Source: Anaerolineaceae bacterium (GTDB taxonomy: Bacteria; Chloroflexota; Anaerolineae; Anaerolineales; Anaerolineaceae). From it: a DNA stretch of 64,000 nucleotides. Positions 42,887-51,538 of the stretch are shown here, one piece after another. Every line of letters begins with the position of its first letter. Within the stretch, counting starts at the first letter, position 1. The stretch is taken from positions 1-64,000 of the forward strand of contig JAFGLU010000017.1 in the NCBI GenBank assembly GCA_016927865.1, in the 5' to 3' direction. The translations under genes were made by a program, and so were the position numbers. Below the pieces are notes generated by a model that saw only the letters and a program-made list of their open reading frames with translations, was not told the DNA's origin and did no database searches.

Positions 42887-44101
42887 ATGCAAACCACCCA
42901 ACCCGAACAGAGCGGTTTTTCAGCGGCCCGTTTGCAGCGCTTGAATGCGTTGTTTCAAGGCTACGTCGACCGAGGCGAACTGGCAGGAATCAGCGCGACC
43001 GTTGCCCGGGCCGGGAAAACCGTCTATGCAGACACCTTCGGCCACAAGGACCGCGAGGCCCAAAAACCACTCCAATTTGACACCATCTTCATGATCGCCT
43101 CGATGACCAAAGCCATCTCCAGCGTGGCGGCGATGATGCTCTATGAAGAGGGACATTTCAGCCTCAACACCCCATTGCACAAATTCATCCCCGCCTACCG
43201 CGACACCAAAGTGTGGGCCGGCAAGACTGAAACCGGATACCTGACCACGGACCTGGACACCGAAATCACCATGCGCCACCTGTTCACCCACACATCAGGC
43301 CTGTGTTATGGGTTCAACCCAAACGACCCCATCGACCAGCTCTATCGAGAAAACGGCAAAAAAGCGGAGAAAGAAGGGGTTGTGCTCACCAACGCAGTGT
43401 TGGCAAATTTCCTGGCCAGCATGCCGCTGGCCTTCCAACCAGGCACGCGCTGGCGCTACGGCTACAATATCGAGGTCATCGGGCGGGTCATCGAAATCAT
43501 TTCAGGGCAAACACTGGCCGACTTCCTCCAGCAGCGCATTTTTGACCCGCTGGGCATGACGGATACCGGCTTCTTTGTTCCCGCCCAAAAACGGGACCGG
43601 CTGGCCGTGGTGTATGGCCACCCCGAAGACTCGCCCACCCTGCTGCGCCTGGATCAGACCACCCCACCCGCCGAACTACCCCCCATGCACAGTGGAGGCG
43701 GCGGGTTGAGCTCTACCTTGCCGGATTACGCCCGCTTCTTGCAGATGCTGGTGAACGGCGGCGAGTTGGACGGCGCGCGCCTGCTCAGCCCGCGCACAGT
43801 GGCCATGTACAGCAATAACTATGCCCCAGAACAAGCCTTGCCCTACGGATTTGCCGAAAAAGACCTGTACCACGCCGGATACGGCTTCAGTCTGGGCACG
43901 CGCGTGCTACTGGACCCCTCCAAGACCGGCATGTACGGCTCAGTGGGCGAGTTTGGCTGGGACGGGGCCTTTAGTACCTACTTCTGGGTGGACCCCAAAG
44001 AAGCGTTGTATGGCCTGATGATGCTCCAGCACTATCCGAATGCCTACTATCCCATTGCCCCGCAGTTCAAAGCGCTGACTTATCAGGCGATGGTGGAATA
44101 A
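42887..44101 (+). CDS. Beta-lactamase-family serine hydrolase (class C-like/esterase)
   Basis: The fold is that of serine beta-lactamases, DD-peptidases and related esterases. The nucleophile motif SMTK (S72, K75) is followed by a Tyr-containing motif (YGYNIE), and HSGGGG takes the place of KTG, as in many EstB-like esterases. There is no signal peptide, so it acts in the cytosol, and antibiotic resistance is unlikely. The ATG at 42887 follows AAGGAG; the ORF-track start at 42761 adds 42 implausible residues. The length is 404 residues. Confidence 0.88.
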   Translation: MQTTQPEQSGFSAARLQRLNALFQGYVDRGELAGISATVARAGKTVYADTFGHKDREAQKPLQFDTIFMIASMTKAISSVAAMMLYEEGHFSLNTPLHKFIPAYRDTKVWAGKTETGYLTTDLDTEITMRHLFTHTSGLCYGFNPNDPIDQLYRENGKKAEKEGVVLTNAVLANFLASMPLAFQPGTRWRYGYNIEVIGRVIEIISGQTLADFLQQRIFDPLGMTDTGFFVPAQKRDRLAVVYGHPEDSPTLLRLDQTTPPAELPPMHSGGGGLSSTLPDYARFLQMLVNGGELDGARLLSPRTVAMYSNNYAPEQALPYGFAEKDLYHAGYGFSLGTRVLLDPSKTGMYGSVGEFGWDGAFSTYFWVDPKEALYGLMMLQHYPNAYYPIAPQFKALTYQAMVE

Positions 44102-44103
44102 AG

Positions 44104-44156
44104 ATCACTGCTCAGGGGGGGGAAGACCCCTCTTCCACCTCTACCTGAGTAGCTAC
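44104..44156. repeat. Short inverted-repeat element between hydrolase and deoC
   Basis: ATCACTGCTCAG (44104-44115) and CTGAGTAGCTAC (44145-44156) are imperfect inverted repeats enclosing a G-rich/C-rich hairpin. The ends match those of the element at 41106-41216. Confidence 0.55.
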
Positions 44157-44172
44157 AAATAAAGGAGTTATT

Positions 44173-44874
44173 ATGACCCCGCGACTCAATTCCACAACCA
44201 TCACCGCCCAACAATTGGCCAAAGTCATCGACCATTCTCTGCTTAAACCGGAACTAACCGAAGCCGAGGTGGTGGCCGGGTGCGAGCTGGCCCGCCGTTA
44301 CCAGGTGGCTTCGGTGTGCGTAAAACCCAGCTTTGTAGCCCTGGCCAATCAACTCCTGGCAGGCTCCGGGGTGCTGGTCGGAACGGTAATTGGCTTTCCA
44401 AACGGGGGCAGCACCACCGCCGCCAAGGTGTTTGAGGCCGAAGACGCCATGAACAACGGGGCCGTGGAGCTGGACATGGTGCTCAACATCGGCATGCTGC
44501 GCTCCGACAAGGACGACTACGTCCGTGCCGACGTGAAAGCCGTATGCGATGCCGCCCATGCCCGCGGAGCAAAGGTCAAGGTCATCCTGGAAAACGCCTA
44601 CCTGACCGACGAGCAAAAGGTGACCGCCTGCAAGCTGTGTGAGGAGGCCGGCGCCGATTGGGTGAAAACCTCCACGGGTTTTGCGCCCAGCGGGGCCACG
44701 CTGGAGGATCTGCGCCTGATGCGCGCCACGGTCAGCGGGAAGGTGCAGGTGAAGGCGGCCGGGGGCGTGCGCACGCTGGATGCCCTCCTGGCGGTCATCG
44801 ACGCGGGCTGTACCCGTTCGGGGGCCACCACCACCGCGGCCATGCTGGACGAATTCGCCCAACGACAAAAGTAA
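44173..44874 (+). CDS. deoC: Deoxyribose-phosphate aldolase
   Basis: DeoC splits 2-deoxyribose 5-phosphate into glyceraldehyde 3-phosphate and acetaldehyde. The Schiff-base lysine lies in DWVKTSTGFAP, a second lysine in VKVILE, and KAAGGVRT closes the phosphate site. The 233 residues are a full length. AAAGGAG precedes the ATG. It converges with an SDR gene only 8 nt away, so there is no room for a terminator. Confidence 0.95.
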   Translation: MTPRLNSTTITAQQLAKVIDHSLLKPELTEAEVVAGCELARRYQVASVCVKPSFVALANQLLAGSGVLVGTVIGFPNGGSTTAAKVFEAEDAMNNGAVELDMVLNIGMLRSDKDDYVRADVKAVCDAAHARGAKVKVILENAYLTDEQKVTACKLCEEAGADWVKTSTGFAPSGATLEDLRLMRATVSGKVQVKAAGGVRTLDALLAVIDAGCTRSGATTTAAMLDEFAQRQK

Positions 44875-44882
44875 GCCCGTCC

Positions 44883-45620
44883 TCAGCGCAGATACCGCCC
44901 TCCGTTCACATCCAGTGTGGCGCCGGTCATGAATCCCGCCACGGGGCTGGCTGCAAACACGATGCAGCGCGCAATCTCTTCCGGCTCGGCAAAGCGCTGG
45001 ACGAGTAGATTTTTACGCGGGTAATCGGGCGAGACGGTGGCCTCGCCCATCGGGGTGCGGGTGACGCCGGGCGCCACGCAGTTGACGCGCACCCGCGGCG
45101 CCAGTGCGCGGGCCAGGCTCTTAGTCAGGTTCACCAGTCCGGCCTTGGCCGCGGCATAGTGCATGTGGTTGGCGTTGCCCGTCTGGGCGGCCACGCTGGC
45201 CACCATGATGATGGCGGCGCCATCTTTCAGGCGCGGCGCCAGGGCCTGGGCTACAAAAAACGGTCCCGAAAGGTTCACGTCCAGCACCTGACGCCATTCC
45301 TGCGCCGAAATAGCTTCGAACGGCGTGACCACATTTCTCCCGGCGCACAACACCACCACATCCAGTTGGTCAAAAGGCGAGGGCAGTGCCGCCACCGCCT
45401 GAGTCACACTGTCTGGGTCCGACACGTCCATTGGACACAGGCAGGTCTGTCGCCCTAGTGCGCGCACGCTTTCCGCCACCGCCTGAGCGCCATCCTGGTC
45501 GCGGTGGTAGGAGACCGCCACGTGCGCGCCCTCTTCGGCAAAGACTCGCGCCGCGGCTGCGCCGATGCCGCTGGACGCGCCGGTGATAAAAACAGTCTTT
45601 TCCTGAAGATCAAGGTTCAT
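44883..45620 (-). CDS. Short-chain dehydrogenase/reductase (classical)
   Basis: All classical SDR motifs are intact: TGASSGIG for cofactor binding, CAGRN, a serine in VASVAAQ, and the catalytic YAAAK. The 245 residues and the ending DVNGGRYLR are usual. In the operon it follows a sulfatase by 9 nt, which suggests sugar or uronate metabolism, but the substrate is open. This contrasts with the degenerate SDR at 5982-6674. Confidence 0.92.
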   Translation of the reverse strand: MNLDLQEKTVFITGASSGIGAAAARVFAEEGAHVAVSYHRDQDGAQAVAESVRALGRQTCLCPMDVSDPDSVTQAVAALPSPFDQLDVVVLCAGRNVVTPFEAISAQEWRQVLDVNLSGPFFVAQALAPRLKDGAAIIMVASVAAQTGNANHMHYAAAKAGLVNLTKSLARALAPRVRVNCVAPGVTRTPMGEATVSPDYPRKNLLVQRFAEPEEIARCIVFAASPVAGFMTGATLDVNGGRYLR

Positions 45621-45629
45621 ACGCTGACC

Positions 45630-46928
45630 TCACACCCGCTCGGGCGGCTCTTCCGGCGAAATTCCATCGGCCCGGTTGACAAGCGCGCCCACCGGCGCCG
45701 GGACGGGGCCTTGCAGCAGCGGATCATGGGTAGATTGCATCCATGCCTCCAGCCGCGCGCGCAGATCCGCTGCAACCGCCTGGTACTGCGGCTGGTCGAT
45801 CAGGTTGCAGGACTCGTTGGGATCAAAGAGCAGGTCGTACAACTGCTGGGGCTGCGGGGCGCGTTCGGCCCAACCGCCGCGCAGCAGCACCTCCTTGCTG
45901 GGGCTGTCATCCACGTTCGGCAGCACCGGCGAGGAGCGCTCTTCAAAGCGGCGAATATACTTATACCGTTGGGTGCGCACCGCGCGCTGCGGCTCGTAAG
46001 CCGCGTGATAAGTCACTTCGGCGTAGATTTCGGAGCGCACCGCTTCCACCTCGCCGCGCAAAACGGGCAAGAAAGACACTCCTTGCAACCAGGCAGGCTT
46101 TTCTGCCCCGGCCACCTCGCATAGCGTGGGAAACAAATCCACCTGGGAGATGAGCGCATCCACCACCCGCCCGCCGCCAAAAATGCTCGGCCCGCGCAGG
46201 ATGAACGAGACGCCGATGCCGTGATCAGTCAGCGTGCACTTCATGCCAGGGAAGGCAATGCCGTGGTCGGTGGTCGAAACCACCAGGGTGTTTTCGGCCA
46301 ACCCGGCCCGCTCCAGCGCATCCAGCACCGCCCCCACGCCCTCATCCAACTGCCGCACGCTGGCTTTGAAGCAGGCCATGTCGTAGCGCGTTTCGGGCGT
46401 GTCGGGCAGCGGCGCCGGTGGGCGGATGAAGTTGGCGTCCAGGGCCGAGTCGGGCGGAGGATAGACGCGGTGCGTTTCGTTGAAGCCCACATCCAGAAAG
46501 AAAGGCTGTTGCGGGGCCGAAGCCAGGAATTCTACGGCCCGCGGAACCACGTCCCAGACATGTCCCGAGGGGCATTCTACCACCCGCTGGTAACCGATCT
46601 GATGAGGGTCGCGGGCAACATGCTGCTCGCCAATTAAGGCAGAAGTGTATCCGGCGTTATGCAGCGCGTGAACAATATGCTGGGAGCGATCGTACAGATC
46701 GAAGCCGCGATGAGCCAGCCCCAACATGCCGCTGGAGTGGGCGCACTGTCCGGTGAGCAAGGCGGCTCGGCTGGGCGAGCAGGTGGGCGCGGCGCAAAAC
46801 GCCTGCCTGAAAAGCACACCGCTTTCAGCCAGGCGCCGCAGGTTGGGCGTCGGAATATTGTGGCCGTACGGCTCAATATAACGCCCCGTATCATGGGAGT
46901 GCAAGTAAAGAATGTTCAAACGGCTCAC
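45630..46928 (-). CDS. Type I sulfatase
   Basis: The 432-residue enzyme has the formylglycine signature CSPSRAALLTG (C50), which needs an anaerobic or FGE-type maturase not seen here. The N-terminus reads NILYLHSHDTGRYIEPYG, so one of the usual aspartate metal ligands may be replaced by histidine; this is also seen in a sulfamidase-like branch. No signal peptide is present, so it acts in the cytosol on imported sulfated substrates. Its ATG overlaps the Nudix stop (ATGA). Confidence 0.88.
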   Translation of the reverse strand: MSRLNILYLHSHDTGRYIEPYGHNIPTPNLRRLAESGVLFRQAFCAAPTCSPSRAALLTGQCAHSSGMLGLAHRGFDLYDRSQHIVHALHNAGYTSALIGEQHVARDPHQIGYQRVVECPSGHVWDVVPRAVEFLASAPQQPFFLDVGFNETHRVYPPPDSALDANFIRPPAPLPDTPETRYDMACFKASVRQLDEGVGAVLDALERAGLAENTLVVSTTDHGIAFPGMKCTLTDHGIGVSFILRGPSIFGGGRVVDALISQVDLFPTLCEVAGAEKPAWLQGVSFLPVLRGEVEAVRSEIYAEVTYHAAYEPQRAVRTQRYKYIRRFEERSSPVLPNVDDSPSKEVLLRGGWAERAPQPQQLYDLLFDPNESCNLIDQPQYQAVAADLRARLEAWMQSTHDPLLQGPVPAPVGALVNRADGISPEEPPERV

Positions 46929-47464
46929 AGGTACTTTTCCGCCATGAGCAAAGCCGCCAACGACTTGCCGTCCTGGATTTCACCGCTGCGGGCCATTTCC
47001 AGAGCACGCTTCACCGGGATGCGCTCGGTTTGCAAGAATTCGTCATCGTCCATCGGCAGGGGGTCGGGAGTCAGGCCGGTCGCCAAATATACGGTCATTT
47101 TCTCGCTGGAATACCCTGGCACCATGTAAAAAGTGCCTAGCAGAATCATCTGCCCGGCAGCCTGACCGGTCTCCTCGCGCACCTCGCGCGCCGCGCCTTC
47201 CAGCGGGTCCTCGTCTTCGTGCAGCACGCCCGCCGGCAGCTCGAGCAGATCGACTTTGGCCGCCACGCGATACTGGCGCACAAAATGGATCATGCCCTCG
47301 GCATCCACCGGCACCACCGTGACCGCGCCAAGGTGCTCCACCACGTCATAGGTTTGGGTGCGCCCGTCCGGCAGGCGGTATTCATGCACGGCTACATCAA
47401 AAATACGGCCAGAGTAGATCAATTTTCGGCTCAACAGGGAATAGTTCATCAGGTTCATCCTCAT
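46925..47464 (-). CDS. Nudix hydrolase, ADP-ribose pyrophosphatase-like
   Basis: The Nudix box reads GVLHEDEDPLEGAAREVREETGQ, matching GX5EX7REUXEEXGU. The N-terminal YSGRIFDV and the RQYR before the box point to the ADP-ribose / nucleotide-sugar diphosphatase branch. Several in-frame ATGs compete at the start (47464, 47458, 47449); GAGG precedes the last. It is the first gene of a Nudix-sulfatase-SDR operon. Confidence 0.9.
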   Translation of the reverse strand: MRMNLMNYSLLSRKLIYSGRIFDVAVHEYRLPDGRTQTYDVVEHLGAVTVVPVDAEGMIHFVRQYRVAAKVDLLELPAGVLHEDEDPLEGAAREVREETGQAAGQMILLGTFYMVPGYSSEKMTVYLATGLTPDPLPMDDDEFLQTERIPVKRALEMARSGEIQDGKSLAALLMAEKYL

Positions 47465-47490
47465 AAGGAAGACAAGCAGAAAGGTTAAAC

Positions 47491-47535
47491 AACGCTACCG
47501 GCAGATATGGTCAGCACCCATCTGCCGGTAGCGTT
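47491..47535. terminator. Hairpin terminator of the LysM gene
   Basis: AACGCTACCGGCAGA (47491-47505) pairs perfectly with TCTGCCGGTAGCGTT (47521-47535). Read on the minus strand it follows the LysM stop by about 40 nt and precedes GTTTAACC. Confidence 0.8.
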
Positions 47536-47574
47536 CATAAACACATTTCAGAGAAAGAAGACTCGCTTAGCGGT

Positions 47575-48240
47575 CTAGGGGATGGTCAACTTCATCCCGG
47601 CTTTGACATCGCCCGGGCCGCCCAGGCCGTTGGCTGCCAGGATGGCTTCGGGAGAAACGTCGCCGAAGTAGCAAGCAATGGTGTAGACCGTGTCACCCGA
47701 AGCAACGGTATAGCTGCTGCCCTCATGCAAGGCGCGGCTGCCGTGGGCCGAGTTCCAATTGCCGCCGGTGGGCATCTTGAGCACGGTGCCCACCGCGGGG
47801 CGGGATTCCATGTTCATGCCGTTCAGGCTGAACAGGTCGCTCAGGTTCACATCATAGCGGCGCGCAATACAGATCGGCCATTCGCCCTTCTGCAAGGTGT
47901 AAGTGCTGGGGCGTTCCAGGGTCGGGATGGGCCGAGCGGCCTGCGCCTGCTGGACCTGCTGCTGCTCGGCTTGCACAGCCGAGGTGGCCGTGGGTTCAAC
48001 GCCGCCTCCCGCCTGGTCGCCGCCGCCGCCAGGGCCTTCCGGCGTGGCAGTGGCAACATTCGCGCTCTTGGCCTGTTCCGTCTGCGCGGCATACGTCGAG
48101 GCGGGAACGCTGGTCATGAAATCCAGCTCGCTGGGGGTTGCCGTGGCTTCCGGCTTCTTGGAAGCAGCCAGATTACACCCCGACAACGTGATCAACAAAG
48201 CAATCGCAATCAAAGCTACCAGTTTCGATGTCTTGTTCAT
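47575..48240 (-). CDS. LysM-domain lipoprotein
   Basis: The signal peptide with lipobox LSGC marks it as an outer-face lipoprotein. A long Ala/Gln/Pro/Gly-rich linker leads to two LysM modules (about residues 115-155 and 175-221: YTLQKGEWPICIARRYDV and YTVASGDTVYTIACYFGD). LysM binds N-acetylglucosamine in peptidoglycan or chitin. The cysteine in each module may stabilise it. There are no neighbours in the same transcript. Confidence 0.88.
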   Translation of the reverse strand: MNKTSKLVALIAIALLITLSGCNLAASKKPEATATPSELDFMTSVPASTYAAQTEQAKSANVATATPEGPGGGGDQAGGGVEPTATSAVQAEQQQVQQAQAARPIPTLERPSTYTLQKGEWPICIARRYDVNLSDLFSLNGMNMESRPAVGTVLKMPTGGNWNSAHGSRALHEGSSYTVASGDTVYTIACYFGDVSPEAILAANGLGGPGDVKAGMKLTIP

Positions 48241-48787
48241 TTAACGATTCTCCTTCCTTTGTACATATTCGGGGTGTTCATCCCCCCACAAACAATTACT
48301 TCTGTTATGGATAGCAAATAATTAAAATACCGTTTTGATAGTAGCATAACCGTTCCAAAGCGTCAAGCGAGACACCCGGTAAATTTTTGACGCCCGGCTT
48401 CTATAAATCGGTTATCAATGAATGTTGCAAGAATCAAGCCAGAAAGATACCCTCTCAGAGGGGGAATGTGCATTTCGTCATACACCCCTGATGACGTTCT
48501 CCCTAACCTGTCTGACAAATTAACGGTAAGATTACTGTGGAGACGGACCACAGGACAATCTGGATAGCTTATTGCTGTCTCCTCCTTTGGCGAAGGCCTC
48601 CGTTGAGATAACTCACCGCTCTCAACGGAGGCCAGCCATTTAAACGGGTCATGGGGAATCGGCAAAGAACCATTTAATCTGGTCACCCCATCCATCTTGG
48701 AATAAAATAGTACATGAACGTGTAGGTTGACGCATTCCAACCTACAAGCAATTGGCACTCACATGCTACCTCTCAAAGGAGCGAGAT
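48241..48787. other. Long intergenic region with a 14-bp hairpin
   Basis: GGCCTCCGTTGAGA (48595-48608) pairs perfectly with TCTCAACGGAGGCC (48620-48633). A 131-codon minus-strand ORF (48363-48758) spans most of the region but has no recognised domain and an odd composition, so I do not call it. The region must hold promoters for the divergent LysM and SHOCT-like genes. Confidence 0.5.
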
Positions 48788-49378
48788 ATGGATCCCCGCT
48801 GGCACGAGATTTTGCAGAAGATTGAACAGGGCTTACTCAGCCCCGAAGAAGGCGCTCGCCTGATGGCAGCACCGGTGGTTGAAGAGCCCCAGACGCACGA
48901 AGAAGTGCTGCCCGCTGAAGACCCCCTCGCTGAGCCTGAGCCTGACCCCCGTCTGGATTACTGGAAACGCTGGTGGATGGTACCGCTGTGGGTGGGTTTG
49001 TCGATCTTCGTGCTGGCAACCTGGCTGATGGCCTGGGCGCACCTGAACGAGCGCGGGTTCTGGTTTGTTTGTTCGTTCTTCCCGCTGGTGGGCGGCCTCT
49101 TCGTCGTGTTGCTGGGCTGGTGGAGTCAAAACGCCCGTTGGGTGCATGTGCGCGTGCGCGAAAAGCACGGCAAAAACATCGCCATTAGTATCCCTATTCC
49201 CATCGGCCTGGGCAAATGGTTCTTCCGTGTGTTCGGCAAGACCATTCCCGGCCTGCGCGATCAAGAGAAAGTACTCGATTCGATGCCCGAGATGCTGGAC
49301 GCCTTAAGCAAAAATAAAGAGCCACTCAGCGTTGAAGTCAACGATGGAGACGCCGAGGTGCAGGTCTACATTATCTAG
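48788..49378 (+). CDS. Two-TM protein with SHOCT-like N-terminus
   Basis: The ATG at 48788 follows AAAGGAGCGAG; the ORF-track start 36 nt upstream is unlikely. The 196-residue protein starts with a short helix pair (EILQKIEQGLLSPEEGARLM) like the SHOCT or YvlB-type bacterial stress modules. An acidic linker, two membrane segments (about 75-95 and 103-122) and a cytosolic domain ending in beta strands (EPLSVEVNDGDAEVQVYII) follow. The function is unknown; envelope-stress sensing is a guess. Confidence 0.75.
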   Translation: MDPRWHEILQKIEQGLLSPEEGARLMAAPVVEEPQTHEEVLPAEDPLAEPEPDPRLDYWKRWWMVPLWVGLSIFVLATWLMAWAHLNERGFWFVCSFFPLVGGLFVVLLGWWSQNARWVHVRVREKHGKNIAISIPIPIGLGKWFFRVFGKTIPGLRDQEKVLDSMPEMLDALSKNKEPLSVEVNDGDAEVQVYII

Positions 49379-49426
49379 GTGTCTATTCACCGAGGATGGG
49401 GAACCTTTGCATAAGTAGTTACTAAT

Positions 49427-50635
49427 TTAGTGGTTTTCAGGGAAGCGATATGTAATCGCCAGGCCGCCCTCGGCGGTTTCACGGTACAGGTGCGGCAGAT
49501 CGCGCCCGGTCTGCTTCATCACCTTGACCACCTCGTCAAACGAAATGCGATGACTGCCGTCGGAATAGCTGGCAAAGGTGGCGCAGTCCAGGGCGCGCAT
49601 GGCGGCAAAGGCATTGCGCTCGATGCACGGAATTTGCACCAACCCGTTGACCGGGTCACAGGTCAGCCCCAGGTGATGTTCCAGCCCCATCTCGGCAGCA
49701 TACTCGATCTGGCGAATGGAGCCCCCCATGAGTTGGGTGGCGGCCGCCGCGGCCATGGCGCAGGCCGTGCCAATTTCGCCCTGGCAGCCCACTTCGGCCC
49801 CAGAGATGGAAGCATTGGTTTTAATCAAGTTACCCACCAGGCCGGCCGTAGCCAGAGCGCGCAGAAGATGAGTCCGGCTGGTATCCACAGTATCGTGAAT
49901 GTGGCGCAAGATGGACGGCAACACGCCACTGGAGCCGCAGGTGGGGGCGGTAACGATCAAACCGCCGGTGGCGTTTTCTTCCGCCACCGCCAGCGCATAA
50001 GCGGGTAAGTAACCCTCGCGCGTCGGGTGCCCACCGCCGAGCTTGATCTTGCGGTAAAAGGTCCAGGCCCGGCGTGCCAATCCCAGCCCGCCCGGTAGAA
50101 CGCCCTCATCGTGCAGACCGCGCGTCACCGATTCTTGCATCACGCGGTGAACCTCGGTCAGGTAGCTCCAAATTTCGGGGCCTTCGCAGTCTTCCACAAA
50201 CTCCCAAAAGGTCTTGCCGGTGCGCGTGCAGTGCTTGAGGATGTCCTGCATGGTCGTCAGCGGGTAAACGGAGACAGATCTCTCCTCCTCGCCTTCTGAA
50301 AGCAGCGCGCCACCGCCGATAGAATACACGCGCCAATCGCCCAATGAGTTTCCGGCTTCGTCCAGGGCGGCAAAATCCATGCCGTTGGGATGGTGGGGAA
50401 GAACTACATCGGCCTGCCAGACCAGCTCCACGGGGCGGGGAGACAGTGCATCCAAAATGGCTGCGTCGGTAAGGTGCCCGCGCCCGGTGGCAGCCAGGCT
50501 GCCGTAAAGCGTGACGCGGAAACTTACGGCGTTGGGGAAGCGCTCGCCAAATTGCTCGGCAGCGCGGCCCGGAGCCATGGTGTGGCTGCTAGAGGGGCCG
50601 TGACCGATTCGATATAAGAAGCGAAGGGATTCCAT
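49427..50635 (-). CDS. sdaA: L-serine ammonia-lyase (iron-sulfur type)
   Basis: This enzyme deaminates L-serine to pyruvate. SSSHTMAP near the N-terminus and the cysteines around CDPVNGLVQIPC and ALDCA hold the 4Fe-4S cluster. Both domains are in one chain. The ORF-track start (50659) adds eight residues upstream of a promoter; the ATG at 50635, 6 nt behind TATAAT, is the likely start, giving 402 residues. Confidence 0.93.
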   Translation of the reverse strand: MESLRFLYRIGHGPSSSHTMAPGRAAEQFGERFPNAVSFRVTLYGSLAATGRGHLTDAAILDALSPRPVELVWQADVVLPHHPNGMDFAALDEAGNSLGDWRVYSIGGGALLSEGEEERSVSVYPLTTMQDILKHCTRTGKTFWEFVEDCEGPEIWSYLTEVHRVMQESVTRGLHDEGVLPGGLGLARRAWTFYRKIKLGGGHPTREGYLPAYALAVAEENATGGLIVTAPTCGSSGVLPSILRHIHDTVDTSRTHLLRALATAGLVGNLIKTNASISGAEVGCQGEIGTACAMAAAAATQLMGGSIRQIEYAAEMGLEHHLGLTCDPVNGLVQIPCIERNAFAAMRALDCATFASYSDGSHRISFDEVVKVMKQTGRDLPHLYRETAEGGLAITYRFPENH

Positions 50636-50641
50636 AGGCCC

Positions 50642-50647
50642 ATTATA
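50642..50647 (-). promoter_or_regulatory. TATAAT -10 box of serine ammonia-lyase gene
   Basis: Minus-strand TATAAT ends 6 nt before the ATG at 50635, giving another leaderless case. A plus-strand TATAAT about 50 nt away (near 50694) serves the divergent hydrolase gene, which has a normal GGAGG leader. Confidence 0.65.
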
Positions 50648-50715
50648 CCTGTTCGGCAATTGAAAGCCCCTGCATTGAGGTGTTCGCGAGGCTATAATAA
50701 CCCTACGGAGGACTC

Positions 50716-51468
50716 ATGCCATTCATCTCTCTCAACGGACACCCTCTTTTTTACCGCGAACAGGGCAGCGGGCCGCTGCTCATCATCCTGCCTGGCAACA
50801 CAGCTTCCTCGGCCTGCCACGAACAAGAGCTGGCCGAATTTGGCCGCAGATATCACGCCGTGGCTCTGGATTTGCTGGGTACGGGCCAGTCGCAGCGCCT
50901 GGAGACCTGGCCTGAGGATTGGTGGCAGCAAGCCGCGCAAGATGCCCTGGCGCTCATCCCGGCTCTGGGGCAGCAGCAAGCCATCCTGGTGGGCACCAGT
51001 GGCGGCGCGGTAGCCGCTTTGTGGGCTGCCATCCTGAACCCTGCCAGGGTAAAAACCGTCATCGCCGACAGCCTGACCAAAACCATGCGACCGGAAGATC
51101 TGCGAGCCGAAGTCCGTGCGCGCGAGCAGAAAACACCCGGCCAGGTAGCGTTTTGGAGCAAGGCCCACGGAGCCGAATGGGAACAAGTCGTGGCAGCCGA
51201 TAACCGCATCTTGCTGGCTTTTGCCGACCAGGGCGGGAACTGGTTCGAGGGGAGGTTAAAGGAAATCCGTTGCCCGGTGCTCTTCAGCGGCAGCCTGCAA
51301 GATGAGCTTCTCCCAGAAATCGGCGAGCAAATGCCCCGCATGGCCGCCCAGGTTGCCGAAAGCGAGGTCTTCCTGGTTAATGGCGGCGGACACCCACTCA
51401 TGTGGTCCCGCCCGGCGGCTTTTCACGCCATGGCTGCGGCATTTCTGGAACAAATTGAGCGAATGTAA
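50716..51468 (+). CDS. Alpha/beta hydrolase
   Basis: The 250-residue protein has the core fold motifs: ILPGNTASS after strand 3, the nucleophile elbow GTSGGA, and a late histidine in NGGGHPLMW. No signal peptide is present. The substrate is unknown. GGAGG lies 6 nt before the ATG, with TATAAT about 20 nt further upstream. A fairly long cap is absent. Confidence 0.87.
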   Translation: MPFISLNGHPLFYREQGSGPLLIILPGNTASSACHEQELAEFGRRYHAVALDLLGTGQSQRLETWPEDWWQQAAQDALALIPALGQQQAILVGTSGGAVAALWAAILNPARVKTVIADSLTKTMRPEDLRAEVRAREQKTPGQVAFWSKAHGAEWEQVVAADNRILLAFADQGGNWFEGRLKEIRCPVLFSGSLQDELLPEIGEQMPRMAAQVAESEVFLVNGGGHPLMWSRPAAFHAMAAAFLEQIERM

Positions 51469-51523
51469 TGCACTTGTAATGGGTTTTTAGCGGCGGCGGG
51501 TTTCCAGTTGGAGATAAACCTCG

Positions 51524-51529
51524 TATAAT
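51524..51529 (+). promoter_or_regulatory. TATAAT -10 box of radical SAM gene
   Basis: TATAAT ends 9 nt before the ATG at 51539, giving a leaderless candidate. Confidence 0.6.
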
Positions 51530-51538
51530 TGGAGTATT

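Noticed and set aside
42887-44101. Antibiotic-resistance beta-lactamase
   Set aside because: No signal peptide, and HSGG replaces KTG. The esterase-like branch is more likely.
48363-48758. 131-codon minus-strand ORF
   Set aside because: It fills an intergenic region, overlaps the leader of the divergent gene, has no good ribosome site and resembles translated repeat DNA.
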